A stretch of 64,000 nucleotides of DNA from assembly GCF_900111685.1 (NCBI RefSeq), contig NZ_FOHX01000024.1, positions 82,832 through 146,831 of the forward strand, written 5' to 3'. Position numbers and translations under genes: made by a program. Positions 8,198 to 16,661 of the stretch are shown in pieces. Positions within the stretch are counted from its first letter, which is position 1, and the number at the start of each line of letters is the position of its first letter. The notes below the pieces were generated by a model. It was given only the letters and a program-made list of their open reading frames with translations, was not told the origin of the DNA and did no database searches. This DNA comes from Nonomuraea wenchangensis. Its GTDB lineage: Bacteria; Actinomycetota; Actinomycetes; Streptosporangiales; Streptosporangiaceae.

Positions 8198-9144
8198 GAG
8201 GTCACCCCGTTCAGCAGCTCCTCCACCTCGGCGGTCGTGGGCATGGCGTCGGCGCAGGCCAGCCGGGCGGCCACGAAGGCGCCCGCGGCGTTGGCGAAGC
8301 GGATGGTGCGCTCCAGCGGCCAGTCGTTCAGCAGCCCCAGGCAGAGCGCGCCGCCGAAGGCGTCTCCCGCGCCGATGCCGTTGACCACGCTCACCTCGAC
8401 CGGCTTGACCAGGCAGCTCTCCTCGCGGGTGCGGGCGTGGACCCCTTCGGGGCCGAGTTTCACGATCGCGACCCGCGCCCCTGCGGCCAGCAGCGCCTCG
8501 GCCGCGGCCTCGGGCTCGCGTACGCCGACCGCTGTCTCGACCTCCTCCAGGTTGCCGACGGCGACGTCCGCGTACGGCAGCATGCGCGCCGCCATCGCGC
8601 GGGCGGCCTCCCGCGAGGGCCACAGCGAGGCCCGGTAGTCGAGGTCGAACACGGTCCAGCCGTCACTCCGGGCCTCGCGGCGGGCGGCCAGCGCGGCGGC
8701 GTGCGCCTCGGCGCTCGGCTCCTTGCTGAGCCCGGTCAGCGAGAACCAGAACATCCGGGCCGCGCCGATCGCCTCCAGGTCGAGGGAGCCGGCGGTGAGG
8801 CGCAGGTCGGGTGGATGCTCGCCGCGGTAGAAGTAGATGGGGAAGTGGTCGGGCGGGAAGATCTCGCAGAACGTGACCGGCGTCGGCGCCTCGGGGTAGG
8901 TCGCCACATACCTGTCGTCGACGCCGAATCCGCGGATCGCCCGCCGTACGTACTCACCGAAGGGATCGTCGCCCACGCCGGTGATCACCGCGGAGCGCAG
9001 CCCGTGGCGGGCGGCCGCGACGGCCACGTTGGTCGGGCTGCCGCCGAGGAACTTGCCGAAAGTCTCGACGTCGGCCAGCCCGACGCCGGTCTGCAGCGGG
9101 TAGACGTCGACGCCGCAGCGGCCGATCGTGATCAGGTCGTACAA
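8194..9144 (-). CDS. iolC: 5-dehydro-2-deoxygluconokinase IolC
   Basis: PfkB-family kinase phosphorylating 2-deoxy-5-keto-gluconate. The protein begins YDLITIGRCGVDVYPLQTGV after the initiator, followed by FGKFLGGSPTNVAVAAAR (the PfkB N-terminal signature), and ends with the catalytic GIGAGDAFGGALCLGLL motif with its general-base aspartate. I choose the TTG at 9144 because AGGAGG lies four bases upstream and family members start MYDLITIG; a GTG at 9177 would add 11 residues without a ribosome-binding site. It is the first gene of the left arm, directly facing the operator region. Confidence 0.94.
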   Translation of the reverse strand: MYDLITIGRCGVDVYPLQTGVGLADVETFGKFLGGSPTNVAVAAARHGLRSAVITGVGDDPFGEYVRRAIRGFGVDDRYVATYPEAPTPVTFCEIFPPDHFPIYFYRGEHPPDLRLTAGSLDLEAIGAARMFWFSLTGLSKEPSAEAHAAALAARREARSDGWTVFDLDYRASLWPSREAARAMAARMLPYADVAVGNLEEVETAVGVREPEAAAEALLAAGARVAIVKLGPEGVHARTREESCLVKPVEVSVVNGIGAGDAFGGALCLGLLNDWPLERTIRFANAAGAFVAARLACADAMPTTAEVEELLNGVTS

Positions 9145-9187
9145 CGCACCTCCTGAAGGGGAGCTTACCTTCGACACTATGGCATAT

Positions 9188-9304
9188 TGTCAGGACATAT
9201 AGATGTCCGCCACGTTACTCGGCCGGCTACCGGATGCAAGGGTAGGAAGACCGACATATCTCTGAAACATGGCAAGAGCTTTACGTCATCTGCATGTCAT
9301 GACA
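9188..9304. promoter_or_regulatory. Operator region of the inositol divergon
   Basis: The 207-bp spacer between iolC and the ABC lipoprotein gene contains two TGTC-N2-GACA palindromes: TGTCAGGACA at 9188-9197 and TGTCATGACA at 9295-9304 (inside the perfect 12-bp palindrome ATGTCATGACAT, 9294-9305). GGACAT-N4-ATGTCC at 9193-9208 overlaps the first. GACATAT occurs three times (9194, 9253, 9301). The second palindrome fits the consensus I remember for the GntR-type IolR of Corynebacterium glutamicum (KGWCHTRACA). A GntR-family inositol repressor controlling both arms is inferred; no such gene is in the window. Confidence 0.6.
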
Positions 9305-9351
9305 TATTGGCTTTCGGCCCACCTCCTCAAGGAACGTGTCGGAGGGTTTGC

Positions 9352-10731
9352 ATGGCAATGCGGAAGTTCGCTGTGGTCATAGCCGCGGCCGGCCTCGGGC
9401 TCGCCGCCTGCGGCCAGTCCTCGGGTGGCGGCAGCGGCGACACCATAGAGTTGACGATCGCCCAGAACGCCATCGCCGGCGGCAAGAACGCGGCGGCGGC
9501 CGGCTTCGTGGCCGACTGGGTGATCCCGAAGTTCGAGGCCGCCCAGAAGGCCAAGGGGAAGGACGTCAAGGTCAAGTTCGTCCCCAGCGGCGTCGACGAC
9601 GAGCAGTACAAGACCAAGCTCTCCCTGGACCTCAAGTCCGGCAAGGGCGCGGACGTGATCGACATCGACGGCATCTGGGCCGGCGAGTTCGCCCAGGCCG
9701 GCTACATCAAGCCGCTGGCCGACGTCGTGGGCCCCGAGGCCGAGAGCTGGGACGGCTGGTCGCAGATCCCGGAGTCGGTGCAGGGGCTGGCCACGTACGA
9801 GGGCAAGAAGTACGCCCTGCCGGTCGGCACCGACGGCCGCGTGCTCTACTTCAACAAGACGCTGTTCCAGAAGGCGGGCCTGCCCGCCGACTGGCAGCCG
9901 AAGAGCTGGCAGGAGATCCTCGACGCCGGCACCAAGCTCAAGTCCTCCGGCGTGCCGGTGCCGATCCAGATCAACGCCGGCACCGCGATGGGCGAGGCCA
10001 CCTCGATGCAGGGCGTGCTGCCGCTGCTCGCCGGGGCGGGCGGCCAGGTCGAGCAGGACGGCAAGTGGACCGGCGCCGCGCAGCCGCTCAAGGACGCGCT
10101 CGGCCTCTACCAGAAGATCTACGGCGGCGGCCTCGGCGACCCCAAGCTCCAGCAGGAGGCCAAGGGCCGCGACAAGTCGTTCCAGCAGTTCGCCGAGGGC
10201 AAGATCGGCATCCTCATGGAGGGCGACTACTTCTGGCGCGGCGTGGTCAACCCGGCCACCGGCGTCGCTCCCATGAAGGACCGCGACCAGAACGTCGGCT
10301 ACGCGCTGATCCCCGCCATCGAGCCCGGCAAGGGCATCCGCGGCCAGGACTTCGTCAGCATGTCCGGCGGCGCGCTGCGCACGGTCAACCCCAACAGCAA
10401 GCATCCGAAGGAAGCCTTCGAGCTGCTGGCCTTCACGCTCTCCCCTGAGGCGCTGAAGGAGGAGACCAAGGACGGCAACGTGCGCATCACCCCGCGCACC
10501 GACGTCAACAAGGAGATCCTGGCCGGGCAGCCGCTGCTGACGTTCATCTCGGAGAAGGTGCTGCCGCTGACGGCCTACCGGCCGCCGGTCGCGGTCTACC
10601 CGCAGGTGTCGGTGGCGCTCCAGGAGGCCACCGCCGCGGTCGTCGGCGGCACCGCCCCCGACCAGGCGGCGGCCGACTACCAGAAGAAGCTCGAAGGAAT
10701 CGTCGGTGGCGCAGGCAATATCGCCTCCTGA
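9352..10731 (+). CDS. Carbohydrate ABC transporter substrate-binding lipoprotein
   Basis: A 459-residue extracellular solute-binding protein (family 1/MalE-UgpB type). A signal peptide MAMRKFAVVIAAAGLGLAAC ends in a lipobox (LAAC) with the lipidated cysteine at residue 20. The mature part holds the typical ADVIDIDGIWAGEFAQAGYI and ALPVGTDGRVLYFNK stretches. The ATG at 9352 is preceded by GGAGGG five bases upstream. It opens an eight-gene run in which every junction to 19411 overlaps. Position opposite iolC makes an inositol-containing solute the best guess for its ligand; family 1 proteins usually bind oligosaccharides or glycosides rather than free inositol. Confidence 0.9.
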   Translation: MAMRKFAVVIAAAGLGLAACGQSSGGGSGDTIELTIAQNAIAGGKNAAAAGFVADWVIPKFEAAQKAKGKDVKVKFVPSGVDDEQYKTKLSLDLKSGKGADVIDIDGIWAGEFAQAGYIKPLADVVGPEAESWDGWSQIPESVQGLATYEGKKYALPVGTDGRVLYFNKTLFQKAGLPADWQPKSWQEILDAGTKLKSSGVPVPIQINAGTAMGEATSMQGVLPLLAGAGGQVEQDGKWTGAAQPLKDALGLYQKIYGGGLGDPKLQQEAKGRDKSFQQFAEGKIGILMEGDYFWRGVVNPATGVAPMKDRDQNVGYALIPAIEPGKGIRGQDFVSMSGGALRTVNPNSKHPKEAFELLAFTLSPEALKEETKDGNVRITPRTDVNKEILAGQPLLTFISEKVLPLTAYRPPVAVYPQVSVALQEATAAVVGGTAPDQAAADYQKKLEGIVGGAGNIAS

Positions 10732-11641
10732 GGTGATCGACGGCGACCCGTCAGGCCGCCGCGGCGGGTACAGCTCCGACGCGGCGGGCCTCGGCAGGCT
10801 GCGCGCGGGGGCCTTCGTGGCCCCCGCACTCCTGCTGATCGCGGCGTTCCTCGTCTTCCCCGCGCTCTGGGTGCTCTACCTGGGGCTGACCAACTACCGT
10901 CTCACCGGCGCCGCGGCGGCCGAGCCGCAGTTCGTGGGGCTGGACAACTTCCTGGACGCGGTCGCCAACCCGACGTTCTGGAACTCCACCTGGCTCACCC
11001 TGCAGTTCGTGCTCGGCTCGGCCGTCATCGGCCAGGTCGTGCTCGGCTTCACCATCGCCTGGGTGCTGCGCGACCGGCGCGGGCCGCTCAAGCGGCTGGT
11101 CGAGGGCCTGGTCATCCTGGCCTGGATCCTGCCGAGCGCCGTGGTGTCGTTCCTGTGGGTGGCGCTGCTCGACCGCGACGGCGGCACGCTCAACGCGCTG
11201 CTCGGCATCCCGGGCTTCGCGTGGCTGCTCGACCACCCGATGTTGTCGATCATCATCTTCAACACCTGGCGCGGCACGGCGTTCTCGATGATGTTGTACG
11301 GCGCCGCACTCGGCAACGTCCCGCCCTCGCACCTGGAGAGCGCCCGCCTGGCCGGCGCCTCCGGCTGGCAGCAGCTCCGCGACGTGGTCTTCCCGCACAT
11401 CCGCGGCCACATCCTGACGAACCTGCTGCTGATCAGCCTGTGGACGTTCAACGACTTCAGCCCGTTCCTGCTCACGGCGGGCGGACCCGACGGCCGGTCC
11501 GAGGTGCTGGCCGTGCACGTCTACAAGGTCGCGCTGCAGAGCGGCGAGCTGGGCTACGGGGCCGCGGTCTCCACGATCATCCTGCTCATCAACCTGGTCG
11601 TGGCGGTGTTCTACCTGCGGCTGCTCAGGAGCAAGAAATGA
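10706..11641 (+). CDS. Sugar ABC transporter permease (MalF/UgpA type)
   Basis: A 311-residue inner-membrane permease with six predicted helices. The N-terminal extension of about 35 residues is polar; helices start at FVAPALLLIAAFLVF. The coupling EAA-type loop is visible as SARLAGASGWQQLRDVVFPHIRGH. The GTG start at 10706 overlaps the lipoprotein gene by 26 bases; a GTG at 10733 is an alternative with no better ribosome-binding site. It partners with the MalG-type permease that follows. Confidence 0.9.
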   Translation: MAQAISPPEVIDGDPSGRRGGYSSDAAGLGRLRAGAFVAPALLLIAAFLVFPALWVLYLGLTNYRLTGAAAAEPQFVGLDNFLDAVANPTFWNSTWLTLQFVLGSAVIGQVVLGFTIAWVLRDRRGPLKRLVEGLVILAWILPSAVVSFLWVALLDRDGGTLNALLGIPGFAWLLDHPMLSIIIFNTWRGTAFSMMLYGAALGNVPPSHLESARLAGASGWQQLRDVVFPHIRGHILTNLLLISLWTFNDFSPFLLTAGGPDGRSEVLAVHVYKVALQSGELGYGAAVSTIILLINLVVAVFYLRLLRSKK

Positions 11642-12459
11642 CGCCCCGCTTCGTCCTGGGCCGGATCGGCTTCTACACGCTGATCGCGGTGCTGCTGGCG
11701 TTCTTCACGATCCCGCTGCTGTGGCTGGTGACCGCGCCGTTCACCTCCGACCCCACCTACGAGGTGCGGATGCCGGACTTCACCTGGGAGAACTTCCAGG
11801 CGGTCCTGGAGCATCCGTACGCGCTGCCGTCGCTGTGGAACTCGCTGGTGCTGTCGGTGGGGACGGCGCTGCTGGTCGTGGTGATGGCGGCGCTGGCGGC
11901 GTACGCGCTGAGCCGGGTGCGGCTGCCGGGGCGCGACGCGCTGCTCTACGCGCTGCTGCTGCTGTCGTCGATCATCACCGGGACCGCGGCCATGGTGCCG
12001 CTGTTCCAGCTCGCCGTGGAGCTCAACCTCATCGACTCGCAGCTCGGGCTGATCCTCATCCTGACCGGCGGGCTGCTGCCGGCGGCGATCTTCATGCTCA
12101 AGGACTTCATGGACTCCACGCCGAAGTCGTACGAGGAGTCCGCGCGGGTCTTCGGCGCCTCGCCGCTGCAGATCGTGCGGCACGTGGTCGTCCCCCTGGT
12201 GCGGCCGGGGCTGGCGACCATCGCCGTGTGGTCGATCGCCAACGTGTGGGGGAACTTCCTCATGCCGTACCTGCTGCTGAGCGACGTGGAGAAGCAGCCG
12301 GCGGCGGTGATCACGTACACGCTGTACACCGAGGGCGGGCAGGCCAACCTGCGCATGCTGTCCACGTTCGGGCTGCTCTACTCGGTCCCCGTGGTGCTCA
12401 TGTACCTGTTCGTCAGCAAGAAATACGGCTTCCGCTTCCACGGAGGGATCAAGCGCTAA
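11638..12459 (+). CDS. Sugar ABC transporter permease (MalG/UgpE type)
   Basis: A 273-residue membrane protein with six helices and the EAA loop YEESARVFGASPLQIVRHVVVP, the MalG-type counterpart of the preceding permease. The ATG overlaps the previous stop (ATGA, 11638-11641), and its own stop shares a base with the following ATG (TAATG). Together the two permeases form the translocation pore for the solute bound by the 9352 lipoprotein. Confidence 0.91.
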   Translation: MTPRFVLGRIGFYTLIAVLLAFFTIPLLWLVTAPFTSDPTYEVRMPDFTWENFQAVLEHPYALPSLWNSLVLSVGTALLVVVMAALAAYALSRVRLPGRDALLYALLLLSSIITGTAAMVPLFQLAVELNLIDSQLGLILILTGGLLPAAIFMLKDFMDSTPKSYEESARVFGASPLQIVRHVVVPLVRPGLATIAVWSIANVWGNFLMPYLLLSDVEKQPAAVITYTLYTEGGQANLRMLSTFGLLYSVPVVLMYLFVSKKYGFRFHGGIKR

Positions 12460-13526
12460 TGGCCGCCATCGAACTACGCGGGCTGACGAAGGTCTACCCG
12501 GGCGGAGTGAAAGCGCTCGACGCGCTCGACCTGGTCATCCCCGACGGCGAGTTCTTCGCGCTGCTCGGGCCCTCCGGTTGCGGCAAGACCACGCTGCTGC
12601 GCACGATCGCCGGGCTGGAGGCCGCTTCCGGCGGGTCCGTGCTCATCGGCGAGCGCGACGTCACCGGCACCCAGCCGGGCGGGCGCGACGTGGCCATGGT
12701 CTTCCAGGACTACGCGCTGTTCCCGCACATGGACGTCACCGACAACATCGCCTACCCGCTGCGGATCAAGAAGGTCGACAAGGCCACGCGCCGCGACAAG
12801 GCCGCCGAGGTCGGGGCGCGGCTCGGGCTGGAGCAGCTGATGGACCGGCGGCCCGGCCAGCTCTCCGGCGGCCAGCAGCAGCGGGTCGCGCTGGCGCGGG
12901 TCATGGCCACGCAGGCGCAGGCGTTCCTGTTCGACGAGCCGCTGTCCAACCTGGACGCCCGGCTGCGGCTGGAGGCGCGTACGTTCCTGAAGAAGCTGCA
13001 GCGCGAGCTCGGCGTCACCACCGTCTTCGTCACCCACGACCAGGCCGAGGCCCTCGCCATGGCCGACCGGATGGCCGTGATGGAAGCGGGACACATCCGG
13101 CAGATCGGCACACCGGCCGAGGTGTTCCGGCGGCCCGTCAACACGTTCGTGGCCGGCTTCATCGGCTCCACACCGATGAATCTGCTCGACGGGCTCGTCC
13201 GAGGTGACACGCTGGAGGTGGCAGGCTGCAAGGTGGCCGTCCCCGCCCTCGCGGAGGGCCGGCTGAGCGACGGAGAGAAGATCGTGTACGGCGTCCGCCC
13301 CGAGTACATGACCTACTCGGACGAGCCCGCGGAGGGCGGAATAGGCGGGAAGGTGGCCATCGTGGAGAACCTCGGCGCCTCCCACCTGGTGACGCTCGAC
13401 GTCAACGACGTGATCGTGCAGGCCGTCGTGCCCGAGGGCAGCGAGCCCGCCGTCGGCGACGACGGCTACGCCGTGCCCAGGAGCGATCGCGCGCTGGTCT
13501 ACCGGGACGGGGAGCTGGTGTCATGA
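12459..13526 (+). CDS. Sugar ABC transporter ATP-binding protein (UgpC/MsmK type)
   Basis: A 355-residue ATPase that energises the adjacent permeases. Walker A is GPSGCGKTT, the signature LSGGQQQRVALARVMA, Walker B AFLFDEPLSNLD, and the H-loop VTHDQAEAL. After residue 240 comes a TOBE/OB-fold domain typical of carbohydrate importers, with YGVRPEYM. Having a dedicated ATPase in the operon is notable because many actinomycete sugar importers borrow a shared MsiK; it suggests a self-contained uptake system. Confidence 0.93.
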   Translation: MAAIELRGLTKVYPGGVKALDALDLVIPDGEFFALLGPSGCGKTTLLRTIAGLEAASGGSVLIGERDVTGTQPGGRDVAMVFQDYALFPHMDVTDNIAYPLRIKKVDKATRRDKAAEVGARLGLEQLMDRRPGQLSGGQQQRVALARVMATQAQAFLFDEPLSNLDARLRLEARTFLKKLQRELGVTTVFVTHDQAEALAMADRMAVMEAGHIRQIGTPAEVFRRPVNTFVAGFIGSTPMNLLDGLVRGDTLEVAGCKVAVPALAEGRLSDGEKIVYGVRPEYMTYSDEPAEGGIGGKVAIVENLGASHLVTLDVNDVIVQAVVPEGSEPAVGDDGYAVPRSDRALVYRDGELVS

Positions 13527-14701
13527 GAGGCCACTGGAGTCTGGACGACCGGCTGGAGCGGATCCTGCGCGAGGTGCCCTTCGAGGTCCCGCCCGGCACC
13601 GCCGCCGTCACCGTCCGGCTGTCGTACGACCGCGCGCAGGGCGTGCTCGACCTGGGCTGCGGCGCGCCCGACGGCTTCCGCGGCTGGTCGGGCGGCGCGC
13701 GCGACACCTACACGATCACCCCGTCGTGGGCCACCCCCGGCTACCTGCCAGGCGAGCCCGAGCCCGGCACCTGGCACGTGTGGCTGCGGCTGCACCGCAT
13801 CCCGCCGCAGGGCCTCGATTTCACCCTGGAGATCGAGACCTCCGGCACGGTCCCGCCCGAGCCGGTCGTCGAGGAGCCGCCGCACGGCGAGCGCCCGCCG
13901 AGGCGCGACATCCCAGGCGTCGACGGCCTGAGCTGGTACGCCGGCGACTTCCACGCCCACACCGTGCACAGCGACGGCGCGCTCAGCATCGCCGAGCTGG
14001 CCGAGCTGGCCCACGGGCGCGGGCTCGACTTCCTGGCCGTCACCGACCACAACACCGTGAGCCACCACCCCTGGCTCGCCAAGGTGGGCCGGGGCGTCAC
14101 GCTCATCCCCGGCCAGGAGGTCACCACCGACCGCGGCCACGCCAACGTCTTCGGCGACGTCGGCTGGGTCGACTTCCGCGAGCCCGCCGACTCCTGGGCC
14201 GAGCACGCCGAGCGGGCCGGCGGCATCATGTCGGTCAACCACCCGCTCGGCGGCGACTGCGCCTGGCTGCTGCCGCTCGACGGGCGCACCCGGCACGCCG
14301 AGGTGTGGCACTCGGGCTGGTGGGACCGCCGCTGGGGCGCCCCGATCGCCTGGGCGCAGTCCTGGCGCGACGACGTGATCGCGATCGGCGGCAGCGACTT
14401 CCACCGCCCCGGCTCCGACGGGCTGCCCGGCGAGCCCACGACCTGGGTGCTGGCCGAGGACCCCGGCACGGTGCTCGACGGGGTGCGCGCCGGGCGCGTG
14501 GCGATCTCCGCGGGCCCGGACGCGCCGCTGCTGCTGCGGCTGGGCGACGAACTGCTGGCGCTCGACGCCGACGGGCTGGTCCTGGTCCGGCCCACCGGCG
14601 AGCGTCAGGTGATCCGCGGTGACCGGGTGCTGGTGCGCGGCATGGACGGGCCGCACCGGCTGGAGACGTACGAGAACGAGGTGATGGGGCTGTGCCAGTA
14701 G
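13523..14701 (+). CDS. CehA/McbA-type PHP-domain metallohydrolase
   Basis: A 392-residue predicted phosphoesterase or esterase. Residues 1-125 form a beta-rich N-terminal domain; the PHP domain follows with metal-ligand motifs DFHAHTVHSDG (HxH), VTDHNTVSHH, a histidine in SVNHPLGGDCAW, and the C-terminal GSDFHR. There is no signal peptide, so it acts in the cytoplasm after import. PHP enzymes cleave phosphomono- and phosphodiesters, and CehA/McbA relatives hydrolyse aryl carbamates; the inositol context favours a phosphorylated or esterified inositol conjugate. The ATG overlaps the ATPase stop by four bases. Confidence 0.82.
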   Translation: MRGHWSLDDRLERILREVPFEVPPGTAAVTVRLSYDRAQGVLDLGCGAPDGFRGWSGGARDTYTITPSWATPGYLPGEPEPGTWHVWLRLHRIPPQGLDFTLEIETSGTVPPEPVVEEPPHGERPPRRDIPGVDGLSWYAGDFHAHTVHSDGALSIAELAELAHGRGLDFLAVTDHNTVSHHPWLAKVGRGVTLIPGQEVTTDRGHANVFGDVGWVDFREPADSWAEHAERAGGIMSVNHPLGGDCAWLLPLDGRTRHAEVWHSGWWDRRWGAPIAWAQSWRDDVIAIGGSDFHRPGSDGLPGEPTTWVLAEDPGTVLDGVRAGRVAISAGPDAPLLLRLGDELLALDADGLVLVRPTGERQVIRGDRVLVRGMDGPHRLETYENEVMGLCQ

Positions 14702-15591
14702 TGAAGGTCGCGAACGCGCCGGTGAGCTTCGGGGTGTTCGAGCTGAGCGACGCGCCGCCGCCGCTCGGGCCCGACGCCATGGTCCAGGCGCTGGCCGGGG
14801 CCGGGTACGAAGGCATCGACTCCGGGCCGATCGGCTACCTCGGCACCGGCTCCGAGCTGGCCGACCGGCTGGCCGGCAGCGGGCTGCTGCTCGCGGGCGG
14901 CTGGGTGGACCTGCGCTACGGCGACGCCGAGGCGTACGCGCGGGGGTTGCCCGCGCTGGAGGCGGCGCTGGACGTCTTCGCCGCCGCGCCCCCCGCGCCC
15001 GACGGCTTCGCGCCCCGGCCCACGCTGGCCTGCTCGGGCTCGGCGGAGCGGTTCGCGCGGCCCGGCGGGAGCGTTCCAGGGCTCGCGGCGGGGGAGTGGC
15101 CGGCCTACGCCGCCCGCGTGCAGGAGGCCGCCGACCGCTGCCGCGAGCGCGGCCTCGAACCCGCCTTCCACCACCACCTCGGCACCTACGTCGAGACGCC
15201 CGACGACGTCGAGCGGCTGCTGGAGCTGACCGACGTCCAGCTCTGCCTGGACACCGGCCACCTGCTGCTGGCCGGCGGCGACCCCGTGACCGCGCTGCGC
15301 GCCTGGGCCGGCCGGGTCGGCCACGTGCACATCAAGGACGGCGACACCAAGATCCTGGCCGCCGCCCTCGCCGACGGCGTCGACCTGCGCGAGCTCATGG
15401 GCCGCGGCGGCTTCGCGCCGCTCGGCGAGGGCGAGCTCGACCTGCCCGGCGTCGTGCGCACGCTGGACGAGATCGGCTACTCGGGCTGGGTCGTCATCGA
15501 GCAGGACACCCTCCCGGGCCGGCGCACCGTCGAGCAGAACATCGCCGACCAGGCCGCCAACCGCCACAAGCTGAAGGAACTGGGACTGTGA
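14692..15591 (+). CDS. iolE: Inosose dehydratase-like TIM-barrel protein (IolE-like)
   Basis: A 299-residue xylose-isomerase-like barrel. It carries the segments that mark IolE: FHHHLGTYVETPDDVERLL, CLDTGHLLLAGGDPVTAL, the metal-ligand run VGHVHIKD, and GRGGFAPLGEGELDLPGVV before the final VVIEQD glutamate. IolE converts 2-keto-myo-inositol to the diketone used by IolD, and no other iolE is present in the left arm, so it probably completes that pathway. A 3-keto-glycoside-processing isomerase/lyase is the main alternative. The GTG at 14692 overlaps the upstream gene by ten bases; a GTG at 14701 is also possible. Confidence 0.7.
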   Translation: MPVVKVANAPVSFGVFELSDAPPPLGPDAMVQALAGAGYEGIDSGPIGYLGTGSELADRLAGSGLLLAGGWVDLRYGDAEAYARGLPALEAALDVFAAAPPAPDGFAPRPTLACSGSAERFARPGGSVPGLAAGEWPAYAARVQEAADRCRERGLEPAFHHHLGTYVETPDDVERLLELTDVQLCLDTGHLLLAGGDPVTALRAWAGRVGHVHIKDGDTKILAAALADGVDLRELMGRGGFAPLGEGELDLPGVVRTLDEIGYSGWVVIEQDTLPGRRTVEQNIADQAANRHKLKELGL

Positions 15592-16661
15592 GAATCGCGC
15601 TCATCGGATGCGGCGCCGTCACGCAGGCGGTGTACGTGCCGCTGCTGTCCAGGCGCCGCGACCTGTTCGAGGTGGCCGCCGTCTGCGACCTGTCGCGCAC
15701 GCTGGCCGACGCCGTCGGCGACCGGCTCGGCGCGCCCGGCCGCTACACCGCGCTGGAGGACATGCTCGACGCGGGCGGTTTCGAGGCCGTGCTCGTGCTC
15801 GCCTCGGGCTCCCACGGCGAGACCGTGCGCCGCGCGCTCGCCGCCGGCTACGCCGTGCTGTGCGAGAAGCCGCTCGCGCTCACCCGCGCCGAGGTGGCCG
15901 CGCTGCCCGAGGGGCGGCTCATGGTCGGCTACATGAAGCAGTACGACCCCGCCGTACGCCGGGCCGAGGAGCTGCTGGCCGAGCTGGGCGGCCCCGGAGC
16001 GGTGCGCGCCGTCGAGGTGACCGTGCTGCACCCGAGCGCGCAGTCGCAGCTCGCCTTCGCCAACCTCACCCAGGCCCGCGACGTGGACGCCGGCCTGCTC
16101 GACTCCCTGCGGGCCGCCGAGCGCGAGCTGGCGATCGCCGCGGTGGGCGAGTCCGAGCCGGTGCGCGACCTGTACGGCATCTCACTCGGCTCGATCTGCC
16201 ACGACCTGTCGCTGCTGCGCAGGTTCACCGGCTCGCCGGCGGAGATCTCGCACGTCGAGACCTGGGGGCCCGCGCCCGGCTCTGTGGAGATCTCCGGTGC
16301 GCTTCCCGTACGGGGCCGCTTCTCCATCCGCTGGCACTACCTGGAGGACTACCCGGCCTACCGGGAGACGGTGGCCGTCCACCACGACGCCGGCACACTG
16401 GAGCTGGTCTTCCCCGCGCCCTACCTGATGAACGCCCCCACCACGCTCACCGTCGTGTCGGGAGCCGAGAGCCGCAACGAGTACCGCGACGTCACCGAGG
16501 CGTTCGAGGTGCAGCTCGCCGCCTTCCACGCCTTCGTCAACGACGGCAAACCGCCGCTCACCGACGCCGGGGGCGCGCTGGAGGACATCGTCACCGCGCA
16601 GCGCATCGCCGCGCGTTACGCCGCGCAGCATGGTCTGCCGATCGGAGGAGAGGCCGCGTGA
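15588..16661 (+). CDS. Gfo/Idh/MocA-family oxidoreductase, possible inositol dehydrogenase
   Basis: A 357-residue NAD(P)-dependent sugar or cyclitol dehydrogenase. It starts MRIALIGCGAVTQAVYVPLL (Rossmann GxGxxx), has the family lysine in AVLCEKPLALT and a C-terminal alpha/beta domain with ISLGSICHDLSLLRRFTG, the histidine being the usual catalytic residue. The distal gap-filling loop (about residues 145-185) is longer than in classic IolG. Sitting between iolE-like and alpha-mannosidase genes, it may oxidise inositol (IolG role) or the 3-hydroxyl of a glycoside. The GTG start overlaps the previous stop by four bases. Confidence 0.82.
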   Translation: MRIALIGCGAVTQAVYVPLLSRRRDLFEVAAVCDLSRTLADAVGDRLGAPGRYTALEDMLDAGGFEAVLVLASGSHGETVRRALAAGYAVLCEKPLALTRAEVAALPEGRLMVGYMKQYDPAVRRAEELLAELGGPGAVRAVEVTVLHPSAQSQLAFANLTQARDVDAGLLDSLRAAERELAIAAVGESEPVRDLYGISLGSICHDLSLLRRFTGSPAEISHVETWGPAPGSVEISGALPVRGRFSIRWHYLEDYPAYRETVAVHHDAGTLELVFPAPYLMNAPTTLTVVSGAESRNEYRDVTEAFEVQLAAFHAFVNDGKPPLTDAGGALEDIVTAQRIAARYAAQHGLPIGGEAA

